From Ectothiorhodospiraceae bacterium BW-2 (GTDB lineage: Bacteria > Pseudomonadota > Gammaproteobacteria > Thiohalomonadales > Thiohalomonadaceae), in contig CP032507.1 of the NCBI GenBank assembly GCA_008375315.1, forward strand, positions 186,001-250,000: a stretch of 64,000 nucleotides of DNA. Direction: 5' to 3'. Below are positions 52,598-61,915 of this stretch, piece after piece; position 1 is the stretch's first letter, and the number at the start of each line of letters is the position of its first letter. The position numbers and the translations under genes are program-made. The notes under the pieces are model-generated. The model did no database searches. It was given only the letters and a program-made list of their open reading frames with translations, and had not been told where the DNA came from.

Positions 52598-53093
52598 ACA
52601 CTATCAAACCATCGCTAAAGCGCTGGCACTACCCTCTATGGCTCAGGGACAACTGCTTCGCAGTCACGAACAAATCGACCCTGCCGAACTGGGTACGGAA
52701 CTGAATCGATACTCCGATCTAATCGGCGGCTGGTGGATATGGGAGCAGGCCAAAACGCCGCTGTTTGCCACCGACAGCCAAACTGAACTGCAACAGCAGC
52801 TAGCGGCTATCCGCTACCCCGACTACTGGCCTCTGGAGGGCGAGCTCTATGGCAGCGACTATGCTATTCGGTGGAGTTATCGTGATGGAACGATAACGCT
52901 AACCCGCACCGAAGAGCCGGAAGATAGCACCACCGGTGAGCCTGTACTGATCGATAGCGTCACCCTAATGGGTAAACGCCATACTCCTGGCAAACTGTAT
53001 TATCGCCGCTACTGGTCACACGATTCTGGCCATGGGTTCCGGCCTATTGCCACCCGTTTTATTGGATTTTCTGCAACTCAAGGAGAACGATAG
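52581..53093 (+). CDS. csx19: Csx19-type CRISPR protein
   Basis: A 170-residue protein from the ATG at 52581. It is rich in aromatic residues: G-G-W-W-I-W-E-Q-A near 45, Y-P-D-Y-W-P-L-E-G-E-L-Y-G near 73, then Y-Y-R-R-Y-W. The pattern and the place between RAMP genes match the TIGR03984/Csx19 family of type III-D loci, a non-RAMP effector subunit. The start overlaps the preceding gene by 17 bases; the stop overlaps the next GTG by one base. Identification is by memory of the family, not by a search. Confidence 0.65.
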   Translation: MQQLIEHYQTIAKALALPSMAQGQLLRSHEQIDPAELGTELNRYSDLIGGWWIWEQAKTPLFATDSQTELQQQLAAIRYPDYWPLEGELYGSDYAIRWSYRDGTITLTRTEEPEDSTTGEPVLIDSVTLMGKRHTPGKLYYRRYWSHDSGHGFRPIATRFIGFSATQGER

Positions 53094-55111
53094 TGAGTGA
53101 CGCGCCCTATAATTTTGTTCCATTATCCAACCAAATTGTCATCCCACTATGGGGCAGCGATGTGAGCCACACTAAACCCTTTGCTGATGGGATTAGTGGT
53201 GTCATTCCCTATACGCTCGAAGCACTCACACCCATAATGGTCGGCGGCAATCAGACCGGTCAGGCGCCGGCGACTATCCACTTCTATCAGGAGAGTGGTC
53301 ACTACGCCATTCCTGGTAGCTCGATTCGCGGCATGTTGCGTAGTGTATTGGAGATTGCCACCTTTAGCCGCATGGCGCTGGTGGATGATCAGCGTAAGGC
53401 ATTCCGCGATCTACAACATGATGACTATAAAGATTATTTAACTAACAAAAACCGTAAAGATGCATTTGAACCGTTGGCCAAAGGGGGATGGCTCAAATTC
53501 AATGCTGCCGAGAATATTTGGCAAATCACTCCCTGCGACTACGCCAAGATTGATCATCATCTATTAGGTATGGGTAATATCAAAAGTTTATCGATGACGG
53601 AAAAATATAATCTATGGCGCCCCAAACCGCTTACTGTCAAGTTTACTCCAGGCAGACCTGATAGACATAAACACAGTAAAGATAAGCACGGAAAAGATAA
53701 ATATCTTTATTACATTAAAGCTGAATCCTTCAATTCAGGCAGTACTGATGGAACACTCGTTTTTACCGGCTCCTCACCAACTAAACACATGGAGTTTATC
53801 TTTTTCAATCCAACACATTCAAAGATAACGCTCGAACAGAAAGTGATGAATGACTTTCTTGAAATTCATAAGGATAGAGAAAATTGGAAATATTGGAAAA
53901 AACATCCTGAAATTCCGGTTTTCTGCCTTGTTGATAAAAATAATCCGAATCGAATTGCATCACTCGGATTAGCACAGATGTATCAACTCCCTTTTGCTAA
54001 CAGTACCCATGAATTAATCTCTCATACCAAACCAGAACATATCCATTTTGACGAAAATGAGTTCGATTTTGCTCAACTACTATTTGGTGTTGATGGGAAA
54101 CTGAAAGGACGTATTGATTGCCTTACAGCTCCATTAGAAGGAACAGAACAATGGGCAACTCAACAACAAGGTGTGCTCTCTGCTCCCAAATCAAGTTATT
54201 ACCCAAACTACCTGACTCAAACAAAACGTAACCCAAACAATAATCTCAAAACAGCGATGGATGAGGATGCGACTATTAGTGGCTGGAAGCGCTATCCTGT
54301 ACGCGATAAAGAATCACCAGTTACACACTCACCGAATGGTAATCTCGACACTGAATCGAAATTTACCCCTTTAGCTAAAGGCTCAAACTTTAACGGCAAA
54401 ATTGTGTTTCATAATCTACTTCCCATTGAATTAGGTGCTCTGTTTTGGGCACTCACATGGGGACAAGACCCCAAATTACGCCATTCTCTTGGTCTGGCTA
54501 AATCTTTCGGGTTTGGCCAATGTCGCATTACAATTAACAATGATAATTTAAGAATTAAGCCAAACCACCCACAGCACCAAACGCAATCAATTGAAAATTA
54601 TATTCAATGTTTCATGGTTTACATGAATCATCAATTAAAAAAAACCACCTGGCAAGATAGTCCGCAAATTACCCATTTATTAGGTATGGCTGATCCAGCT
54701 AATGCCGTAAAGTTTGAACAGCATGCTTCACTTAGTCACATGGAATTAAAGGATTTTACCCAAAACAAAAAGGACAAAAAGTCGTTACCGGTTTATCCAA
54801 CCACTGCATTACTGCATCAACCAGATATAGAGCTTGTAACTGAATGTAGCGACTATTTAACAAAAAAACGCGAAGTTCCGCCTGAAGAAGCCGTAGCGTT
54901 ATGGATAGAAGAACAAATTCCCATCATTAAGTCAGAGACAAAAAACGACAGCGACCTGGAGGCAATACGCAGCGTCAATATGGCAAAAGCATGGTTATTG
55001 CTTGAAGGAGATATAAAATCCGATGTGCTCAAAAACCTTCAGGAACGGTGGGCACAGGCTAATACTAAACCTTCCAAAAAAGCTAGCCAAATATATAACT
55101 CAGGAACCTAA
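53093..55111 (+). CDS. Large RAMP protein, TIGR03986-like
   Basis: A 672-residue protein starting with GTG. A-I-P-G-S-S-I-R-G-M-L-R-S-V-L near residue 76 is the RAMP helix; P-I-M-V-G-G-N-Q-T-G precedes it, and L-A-K-S-F-G-F-G-Q-C-R near 470 is the glycine loop. A long basic insertion (about 190-300) separates the RAMP halves (K-H-S-K-D-K-H-G-K-D-K). The middle of this gene is more AT-rich than its neighbours. This type of large RAMP is found in III-D operons; it probably takes the 3' side of the crRNA backbone. Confidence 0.75.
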   Translation: MSDAPYNFVPLSNQIVIPLWGSDVSHTKPFADGISGVIPYTLEALTPIMVGGNQTGQAPATIHFYQESGHYAIPGSSIRGMLRSVLEIATFSRMALVDDQRKAFRDLQHDDYKDYLTNKNRKDAFEPLAKGGWLKFNAAENIWQITPCDYAKIDHHLLGMGNIKSLSMTEKYNLWRPKPLTVKFTPGRPDRHKHSKDKHGKDKYLYYIKAESFNSGSTDGTLVFTGSSPTKHMEFIFFNPTHSKITLEQKVMNDFLEIHKDRENWKYWKKHPEIPVFCLVDKNNPNRIASLGLAQMYQLPFANSTHELISHTKPEHIHFDENEFDFAQLLFGVDGKLKGRIDCLTAPLEGTEQWATQQQGVLSAPKSSYYPNYLTQTKRNPNNNLKTAMDEDATISGWKRYPVRDKESPVTHSPNGNLDTESKFTPLAKGSNFNGKIVFHNLLPIELGALFWALTWGQDPKLRHSLGLAKSFGFGQCRITINNDNLRIKPNHPQHQTQSIENYIQCFMVYMNHQLKKTTWQDSPQITHLLGMADPANAVKFEQHASLSHMELKDFTQNKKDKKSLPVYPTTALLHQPDIELVTECSDYLTKKREVPPEEAVALWIEEQIPIIKSETKNDSDLEAIRSVNMAKAWLLLEGDIKSDVLKNLQERWAQANTKPSKKASQIYNSGT

Positions 55112-55112
55112 G

Positions 55113-55517
55113 ATGGGCAAAGTCACCACCAACATTAAGCTACGCAATTTCAATGACACCACCGCTACACCACTGGAGCTAAACAATGTGATTGTCGATA
55201 GCGGCGCCACCCTGCTCTGCCTCTCACCGCGACTGATTCAGCAGCTCAATTTAACCCGCATCCATAGCGTCAAGGTCAACACCTCTATGGGCGTTGAGCA
55301 ACTTAGTACCTATGGCGCGGTTGAGCTGGAGATCGAACAGCGTAAGGGAATCTTTGAAGTCATGGAGCTAAAGCATCCGAAAATCGAAGCACTGGTCGGC
55401 CAGATCCCGCTTGAGCGGCTCGATTTTTTAATCCACCCCGGTATTAACCGCCTGATTCCAAACCCGGAGCACGATAACCAGCTCATTTTGGATCAACTGG
55501 TGCTCGATCTCTGGTAA
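55113..55517 (+). CDS. Retropepsin-like aspartic protease
   Basis: A 134-residue protein (ATG at 55113; no longer frame has a better start). I-V-D-S-G-A-T-L-L-C-L-S places the catalytic Asp at residue 29 in a D-S-G-A motif, as in retroviral and clan AA proteases. The hydrophobic-hydrophobic-Gly motif near the C-terminus is less clear (A-L-V-G-Q-I-P, residues 90-96). Being single-domain, it would have to dimerise. It lies between the RAMP genes and Cas6-RT-Cas1, 6 bases before the latter. A protease in a type III locus may process one of the fused proteins or act as an effector; no substrate is known. Confidence 0.8.
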   Translation: MGKVTTNIKLRNFNDTTATPLELNNVIVDSGATLLCLSPRLIQQLNLTRIHSVKVNTSMGVEQLSTYGAVELEIEQRKGIFEVMELKHPKIEALVGQIPLERLDFLIHPGINRLIPNPEHDNQLILDQLVLDLW

Positions 55518-55523
55518 TCCGCT

Positions 55524-58166
55524 ATGCCTTCTTCCTCATTACGACCACCACCCCATCTGCGCTGGCACCGAATTACGGCAGAACTGGTTTGCAACCGGGC
55601 ACGGGGTTCACAGCAGTCACTGCTATCGGTATTTGAAGCGATGATGAAGCAGACCAGTGGCCAGTTAGCGCGCCACTTCCACTGCTCTAAAGACCACCTG
55701 GCGACACAGCTTAAAATCATCTTCCGCCTGCCGCACCGCTATGCGCTTAAACATCTGCCGATTATGAATCAACACCATCGGTTAGAGATTCGCCTGTTCG
55801 GTTCGCGCGGGCTGGCAGAGCAGTGGTGCGAGCAGTTTTGCCACCTCTTTTATAGCGAGCAGGTTAATAACTACCACCTGCTACGACTGAGTGAACTGAA
55901 TACACTGGCTCCTGATCGGCTCTCACTGCCTCATCTGCCCCACACTGAAGTGGCACTGGAGTTTTTTACCCCCTTCTTTCAGCGTAAGGGACAGCGGGAG
56001 CAGATCGATCTGCCGCTATTTATCACCACTCTCGAAAATCGCCTTGGGACTCTGTTTAATCAACCGTTTGATCTCTCCTCTGTAACTGAAGAGGTCTATC
56101 TTGTGCCCTGGTACTGGCGTTATGAAAAACACGAACGCCAACCCAAAAGCCAACCGGGACGACAGTATCTTAATGGTGCGGTAGGGCGACTCTACCTTAA
56201 AGGCAATCTACAACCCCTGTTGCGGTGGCTGGTATTGGCTGAAGAGGTACAGTTAGGCAGTAAACTGGGATTTGGGTTAGGCCATTTTGAGCTACAACCG
56301 CTATCCCCGCCCTACTTTGCTCCCACTCTATTTAACCCTGCCACTTTAAACCATATTACCCATGACGCCTTAGAGCGCTATGATGATGCTGCTGAAGCAT
56401 TGGCAAAAATTGGCGATAACAACGAACAGGCACTGGTCGACACCTTACTGGAACAGATGCGGGATACTGACCATTTAGCTGAGCCTCACACCGCTTATCT
56501 GCTTGAACGCCCCGACCATTCCCCACGCCAAATTGAACGGCTTCATCTGCACGAATTAACGCTCCATCTCCACCTTAATCGTCTGCTGCAACCCATATTT
56601 AATAAGCTGTTTACCCCCGACTCTATCGGTTATCGTAAAGGCTATTCGCGTGAAACGGCCGCCAAACGGATCCATCAGGCGATTGAAGCGGGTTATCGCT
56701 TTGTGGTGAAAGCCGATATTCACGACTTTTTCCCCTCTATCGATCTAAACCGGCTCACTCTTTTATTAGAACGCCACATTCCGGCCGCTGATAGTGAGCT
56801 GCTACGATTACTGCAACGCGCACTGCATACCGGCTACCGTTTAGGGGGGATTATCCATGAACGCAGTAACGGTCTGGCACAGGGCAGTCCCCTCTCACCG
56901 TTGTTAGCTAATCTCTATTTAGATGAGTTTGATCGCGCTCTTTGTACCGCACACCCCACTATGCGTTTGATCCGTTATGCCGACGATTTTATCTGTTTAG
57001 TCAAAGAGGAGTTTCAGACCGAGCAGGTGCTAGCCAGTGCCGAAGCTATTTTGGCTGACATCGGCCTGACACTGGCACCGGAAAAGAGCGAAATTCACCC
57101 GATTCAGGCCGGATTTCGTTTCTTAGGCATCGATTTTGGGGCCGATACCAACGAAGAACCCCCTGCCCCGTTACTAAAAAAACCGCTCTATGTGACCACT
57201 CCTGGCTATTTTTTAGGTGTGACAGGGGATGTACTCGATATTCGTCATCAGGGGAAATTGGTCGAGTCGCTACCGCTACACCGTATCTCAGAGTTAATCG
57301 TGCTCACCCACGCCTCATTCTCAACCAGTATGGTGCGAAAATGTTCCGAGCTCAATATTCCTATCGCCTTAACCATGCAGTCGGGCTACCACACTCTGAC
57401 CATTACCCCGGATTCGGGACGCTATCAACAGATCGCTTACCAACAGGCGATTAAGTACCATAACATGAGTGATATTGACAAACTGGCGCTGGCCAAATCG
57501 TTTGCCTGCGCTAAAATTGCGACTTACCGTTATCTGTTTCGCCAGCGCTATCGCACCGGGCTTAATGAGCTACTCGATAAACTGAGCGAGACTATCGGTT
57601 CTATTGAAGCTGCCGAAAGCGTCAATGCGGTGCGTGGTTACGAGGGCATTGCCGCTCGCGCCTGCTTTGCTGAATTAAATCACCATATCTCTAATCCGGA
57701 ATTTCATATCACTAAACGGGAACGAAAAAATCCTGACCGAATTAATTCACTACTCAATTTTGGCTACTACCTACTCTTCTCCCGTATCAATTTAACGATA
57801 AAAGCGATGGGGCTTAACCCCTATCTCGGTTTTTTGCACGAGAGCGGTCAGCGTTATGAGACGCTAAGCTGCGATGTTGAGGAGCTATTTCGGGCGCGCG
57901 TAGATCGGTTGATTATTCGGCTCATTAACCTGAAGACGATTACCGAAGCCGATTTCTATGAGCGTGAAGGCGGCGGACTACGCTTAAGCCGAGAAGCAAC
58001 ACAACGCTTTGTCACTCACTTTGAACGGGAAATGGCGACTCCACCACGGGGAGGAGATGAGTCAATGGGTAAATTGATTCATGCTCAAGCCGTTGCGCTG
58101 CGTAGCTTTTTTACCGATGATAAACCACTGCTCTTTTTTACCTGGGGGTCGGGATGGCGATTGTGA
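55524..58166 (+). CDS. cas1: Cas6-reverse transcriptase-Cas1 fusion
   Basis: An 880-residue protein. Residues 1-265 are Cas6-like (ferredoxin folds; glycine-rich L-G-S-K-L-G-F-G-L-G-H near 245). Residues about 340-550 are a reverse transcriptase: V-V-K-A-D-I-H-D-F-F-P-S-I, G-L-A-Q-G-S-P-L-S-P-L, and catalytic Y-A-D-D at 485-488. From about 553 it is Cas1: G-D-V-L-D-I-R, then V-R-G-Y-E-G-I-A-A (Glu707), G-F-L-H-E (His772) and C-D-V-E-E-L-F (784-790). All metal ligands are present. Such fusions acquire spacers from RNA in Marinomonas, and the Cas6 part supports crRNA processing. It is the last gene of the operon and is followed by the leader of array 2. Confidence 0.93.
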   Translation: MPSSSLRPPPHLRWHRITAELVCNRARGSQQSLLSVFEAMMKQTSGQLARHFHCSKDHLATQLKIIFRLPHRYALKHLPIMNQHHRLEIRLFGSRGLAEQWCEQFCHLFYSEQVNNYHLLRLSELNTLAPDRLSLPHLPHTEVALEFFTPFFQRKGQREQIDLPLFITTLENRLGTLFNQPFDLSSVTEEVYLVPWYWRYEKHERQPKSQPGRQYLNGAVGRLYLKGNLQPLLRWLVLAEEVQLGSKLGFGLGHFELQPLSPPYFAPTLFNPATLNHITHDALERYDDAAEALAKIGDNNEQALVDTLLEQMRDTDHLAEPHTAYLLERPDHSPRQIERLHLHELTLHLHLNRLLQPIFNKLFTPDSIGYRKGYSRETAAKRIHQAIEAGYRFVVKADIHDFFPSIDLNRLTLLLERHIPAADSELLRLLQRALHTGYRLGGIIHERSNGLAQGSPLSPLLANLYLDEFDRALCTAHPTMRLIRYADDFICLVKEEFQTEQVLASAEAILADIGLTLAPEKSEIHPIQAGFRFLGIDFGADTNEEPPAPLLKKPLYVTTPGYFLGVTGDVLDIRHQGKLVESLPLHRISELIVLTHASFSTSMVRKCSELNIPIALTMQSGYHTLTITPDSGRYQQIAYQQAIKYHNMSDIDKLALAKSFACAKIATYRYLFRQRYRTGLNELLDKLSETIGSIEAAESVNAVRGYEGIAARACFAELNHHISNPEFHITKRERKNPDRINSLLNFGYYLLFSRINLTIKAMGLNPYLGFLHESGQRYETLSCDVEELFRARVDRLIIRLINLKTITEADFYEREGGGLRLSREATQRFVTHFEREMATPPRGGDESMGKLIHAQAVALRSFFTDDKPLLFFTWGSGWRL

Positions 58167-58196
58167 AAAAATGGGTTGTTAATCTGCCGGCTACAG

Positions 58197-58318
58197 GGCT
58201 AAAATTAACCTCGATTCAGAACCCCCCACTATTCTCAGTCGGTTTGGCGGAAAATCGGGGAGGTTCTGAATTTGTGTTCCGTAACTTGTTGAGTGCAAAG
58301 GGCGCTCACAGGGGTAGG
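58197..58318 (+). promoter_or_regulatory. Leader of CRISPR array 2
   Basis: 122 bases nearly identical to the array 1 leader, including the hairpin TTCAGAACC.../...GGTTCTGAA (58215-58270). Differences fall mostly in the loop and in the last 20 bases. It begins 31 bases after the cas1 stop. Confidence 0.8.
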
Positions 58319-59386
58319 GCCGCGAGGCATATCCTTACCGGTAGGGGTTGGAACAATTTAATTTTGCGCACTAGGTTTTCCTTAGAGGGCCGCGAGGCAT
58401 ATCCTTACCGGTAGGGGTTGGAACACAGCTTGCCGCTCAAGCTCACGGAGCCGCTGAGCCGCGAGGCATATCCTTACCGGTAGGGGTTGGAACTTAGGAG
58501 TCGAGGAGCTCAGTATATGAGCTCGCCGCGAGGCATATCCTTACCGGTAGGGGTTGGAACAGTTTCCACTTACCGTTCTCTGCAGTTTTTATAGCCGCGA
58601 GGCATATCCTTACCGGTAGGGGTTGGAACTTTTAGGAAGTTCTAGTTTCATGTTTCTCTCCGCCGCGAGGCATATCCTTACCGGTAGGGGTTGGAACTAC
58701 TACTCTGGATTCTTTATTATTGAATCCTATTGCCGCGAGGCATATCCTTACCGGTAGGGGTTGGAACGATGAGCAGTAGTTAGTACTGGCTTTTCGCCAA
58801 GCCGCGAGGCATATCCTTACCGGTAGGGGTTGGAACGATAACTCTGTATAAGCCACGCTGTTGTTGGCCGCGAGGCATATCCTTACCGGTAGGGGTTGGA
58901 ACGTTGTGTTTGCTCGTTACAATACTGTAGCCCTTTTGCCGCGAGGCATATCCTTACCGGTAGGGGTTGGAACTCATCTACGTCACGGTAGTATCCCCCA
59001 ACTGCCGCGAGGCATATCCTTACCGGTAGGGGTTGGAACCGTCTTGATCATCACCATCTTCAAGATCATCATGCCGCGAGGCATATCCTTACCGGTAGGG
59101 GTTGGAACGCTTAAATATAGTTTGCATCATCTTCAGCTATTGCCGCGAGGCATATCCTTACCGGTAGGGGTTGGAACGCTTTCTCAGTCAATTCCAGCCC
59201 CAGAATTTTGCCGCGAGGCATATCCTTACCGGTAGGGGTTGGAACGGTGTTATCTCTAATGGATTTTTCAGGTTCTACTGAGCCGCGAGGCATATCCTTA
59301 CCGGTAGGGGTTGGAACGTATTGTTTTCTTTAGAGTAAGTCTGTCGATTTGCTGCGAGGCATATCCTTACCGGTAGGGGTTGGAAC
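58319..59386 (+). CRISPR. CRISPR array 2: 16 repeats, 15 spacers
   Basis: The 36-base repeat differs from array 1 at one position (GCCGCGAGG here, GCCGAGAGG there). Repeats start at 58319, 58389, 58458, 58525, 58594, 58662, 58732, 58801, 58867, 58938, 59004, 59073, 59142, 59210, 59282 and 59351. Spacers are 30-36 bases and all different. The last repeat has a base change (GCTGCGAGG), as expected for the end far from the leader. GGGTG follows the last repeat in both arrays. Confidence 0.98.
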
Positions 59387-59491
59387 GGGTGTTTGTGTAT
59401 AACCGTATTGTAACCTTACGCCACCATAGCGTAAAAAGCCCCGAAAAATTTGTTTCACTACTCCCCTGATGAACCACAGAGGAGAACAGAG

Positions 59492-59878
59492 ATGCCGAAC
59501 CCCACCCTAGCAGCCGTATCACAGGCCTTTAAAGATTGGCGGGAGAACCCAGAAAAGAGCGCGCGAAGCCGAATTCCCGAGGCGCTGCAACAACAAGCCG
59601 TAGCGTTAATAGGCCACTACCCGGTGAGCCACATACTCAAAGCGCTGCGCATCAATTACCGTCAACTCAGTAGCTGGAAGAAGAGCCGGGAGGAGAACGA
59701 CACCATCCCGGGATTCATCGCGCTTGAGCCGTCAGAGCCGACTAGCGAACCTCTTTTGGCTCTCAAGTGGACGACCGAAACCACTACCGGCCGGCCATTG
59801 AGTGTGGAGGGCGAGTTATCACCGGAACAATGGCGGCAACTGCTTCCCCTGCTCAGTCAGATGGGAGCTAACTCATGA
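59492..59878 (+). CDS. tnpA: IS66 TnpA-like protein
   Basis: A 128-residue protein (ATG at 59492, GAGGAGAAC upstream). The HTH lies at about residues 40-60 (V-S-H-I-L-K-A-L-R-I-N-Y-R-Q-L-S-S-W-K). Its C-terminal part (G-E-L-S-P-E-Q-W-R-Q-L-L) is helical. ATGA overlap with tnpB. It is required for IS66 transposition. Confidence 0.8.
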   Translation: MPNPTLAAVSQAFKDWRENPEKSARSRIPEALQQQAVALIGHYPVSHILKALRINYRQLSSWKKSREENDTIPGFIALEPSEPTSEPLLALKWTTETTTGRPLSVEGELSPEQWRQLLPLLSQMGANS

Positions 59879-60186
59879 TCTACCTCACAGAACAGACTCC
59901 GGTGATGATAGCGACAGCACCGGCTGATTTTCGCCGTGGCATCGACGGCTTTGTCGCGCTGTGCCAACACCAACTCGGCCAACAGCCGCGCTCGGGCACC
60001 GTGTTTGCCTTTATTAACCGCTCTAAAACGATGATTCGCCTGCTGGTCTATGAGAACAATGGCTACTGGCTGATGACCAAACGCCTCTCCAAAGGCAAAT
60101 ACCGGGGTTGGCCTCGCCCGGCAGAGCCGATAAGTGCGATTAAGGCACAACAACTACGCCAACTCCTCTCAAATTTGGTAAAATAG
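59875..60186 (+). CDS. tnpB: IS66 TnpB protein
   Basis: A 103-residue protein of the IS66 Orf2 type: P-A-D-F-R-R-G-I-D-G-F near 18, S-G-T-V-F-A-F-I-N-R-S near 40, and L-L-V-Y-E-N-N-G-Y-W. Typical full length. It is an accessory transposition protein of uncertain action, encoded between tnpA and tnpC. Confidence 0.88.
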   Translation: MIYLTEQTPVMIATAPADFRRGIDGFVALCQHQLGQQPRSGTVFAFINRSKTMIRLLVYENNGYWLMTKRLSKGKYRGWPRPAEPISAIKAQQLRQLLSNLVK

Positions 60187-60190
60187 TGCC

Positions 60191-61915
60191 ATGACAGAGT
60201 TTAAAACATTGAGTAAAACCGAGATTGAGGAGCTGATTGAGCGTGTTGAGAGAGCCATTGCAGAAGATTTGGCCCTCTCTAAAGCCGATATGCAGCTACT
60301 GTTGGGTGTTTTGTTAATGGTCACAGAGCTACAGATCTCATTGTCTCTGAAAGATGTCACGATACACAAATTGCGTAAACTGGCTGGGATAATCAGCAGC
60401 TCAGAGAAACACTCTGCGGTTATTCCTGATGGCGATGCGTCAAACGACTCGGATGGCACCCAAAAGAGCGATGCAGCTACTTCAAAACCCGACGGTAACA
60501 GCGAGTCAACCGCATCAGGCAAGCCGAAGAAAAAGCCATCGACTCAAAAAGCAGAGCGGGTGATTCGGTTGCAGTGCCATCACAACCATGATGAGCTGAA
60601 GGCGGGACAGCTCTGCCCAGAATGCGGTCATGGCCGGCTCTACATCTATCAGCCGGTGATACGGGTACGGATTCAGGGCGAGCCCCCTTTAAGTGCGGTC
60701 GAACATATTTTCGAGCGGCTGCGCTGCAATAGCTGTGGCGCCTACTTTACCGCGACCCCTACAGACGATTTTCAGCAAGATGGCGGCATGAATCAGCTCT
60801 ATGGCTACAGCGCCCGGGCTATTATCGCGCTTCACCGCCACTTTGCCGGTCTGCCGCTTCACCGGCAGCAGACGCTACAGCAGATATTAGGGGTGCCACT
60901 GACTGCGTCGTCACTCTATGACCAGACCGAGTCTGTCGCCAATGATGGCTTCGTGGTATTTAAGGCACTCAAACAACGGGCTGCTGATGCGCCCCACTTC
61001 AATCTGGATGACACACCCAACCGGATTTTGAATCAGGGCACGATTCTGAAGCCTGACAGACGGAGCGGTCAACTTAAACCCCGCAGCGGCACCTTCACTT
61101 CCGGCGTAATCGCGACACTGGAGAGTGGCCAACAAATCGTGCTCTACCAGACCGATATTGGCCATGCCGGAGAGTTGATCGATGAGATTCTGCGTCTGCG
61201 CCATCCTGGGTTACCCAAACCCACTATCATGTGCGATGCGCTCAGTCGCAATCTGCCTACGGTGCTGGATGAAACACAGCGACACGATACATTCTGCAAC
61301 AGCCACTGTAGGCGGGGGTTTGTGGATGTGGCAGAGCTGCATCCGGATAACGGCCCATGGGTGTTAGCGCTCTACGACCCGGTGTGGCGCCACGATGCTC
61401 ACTGCAAGGAGGAGAAGTACACCCCGGCAGAGCGGCTGGCTTACCATCAGCAGCACTCACTGCCGCTGATGGCGCAGCTCAAACAGTGGGGCGAGGCGCA
61501 GATTGAGAGTGGCGATGTCGAGGAAAACAGTCCGCTGGGCAAGGCGATCCGCTATCTGCTCAACCACTACGACAAATTGACCGGATTTTGCCGCATTGAG
61601 GGGGCGCAAATCGATAATAACCAGATGGAGCGCATGCTCAAGCTGGTGATTCGGGGACGGCGTAACAGTCTCTTCTCCAGAACGCTCGGCGGAGCCGGTG
61701 TCGCCGCCGACTTTCGCCTGCTGCGTAACGATAATGGCCACCGCTTTTACCGCAAGCACCGTAAGCGAGCCAAACAGTTTGCCCAGGATAAAATGACCCT
61801 GCAACAGGCGCAAATAGCGATGCAGAGCTGGTGCGCCCATGCGGCTCACGCCGATACGGTAGGCTTGCGTCATCATCTGCTCGGCGCTACTATCTTTAGC
61901 AGGGAGAGTGCCTGA
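60191..61915 (+). CDS. tnpC: IS66 transposase TnpC
   Basis: A 574-residue transposase. The N-terminal helical and Lys/Ser-rich region (1-120) is followed by a zinc-binding part (C-P-E-C-G-H, C-N-S-C-G-A-Y-F) and the DDE core: H-F-N-L-D-D-T-P-N, I-M-C-D-A-L-S-R-N and A-Q-I-D-N-N-Q-M-E-R. The chain ends I-F-S-R-E-S-A; since foreign DNA starts there, the final residues may not be native. Otherwise intact. Confidence 0.88.
   Translation: MTEFKTLSKTEIEELIERVERAIAEDLALSKADMQLLLGVLLMVTELQISLSLKDVTIHKLRKLAGIISSSEKHSAVIPDGDASNDSDGTQKSDAATSKPDGNSESTASGKPKKKPSTQKAERVIRLQCHHNHDELKAGQLCPECGHGRLYIYQPVIRVRIQGEPPLSAVEHIFERLRCNSCGAYFTATPTDDFQQDGGMNQLYGYSARAIIALHRHFAGLPLHRQQTLQQILGVPLTASSLYDQTESVANDGFVVFKALKQRAADAPHFNLDDTPNRILNQGTILKPDRRSGQLKPRSGTFTSGVIATLESGQQIVLYQTDIGHAGELIDEILRLRHPGLPKPTIMCDALSRNLPTVLDETQRHDTFCNSHCRRGFVDVAELHPDNGPWVLALYDPVWRHDAHCKEEKYTPAERLAYHQQHSLPLMAQLKQWGEAQIESGDVEENSPLGKAIRYLLNHYDKLTGFCRIEGAQIDNNQMERMLKLVIRGRRNSLFSRTLGGAGVAADFRLLRNDNGHRFYRKHRKRAKQFAQDKMTLQQAQIAMQSWCAHAAHADTVGLRHHLLGATIFSRESA

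Larger units (their letters stand above)
59420..61915 (+). mobile_element. IS66-family element, right end missing
   Basis: Three genes in the standard IS66 order with overlapping or close starts. On the left, TTACGC-caccata-GCGTAA lies at about 59416-59434, and the left terminal repeat should be here. On the right, foreign sequence begins directly at the tnpC stop, so the terminal repeat is absent. The element is inserted or joined just after CRISPR array 2. Confidence 0.7.

Noticed and set aside
58632-59293. Similar frames through array 2
   Set aside because: Same reason: translated repeats.
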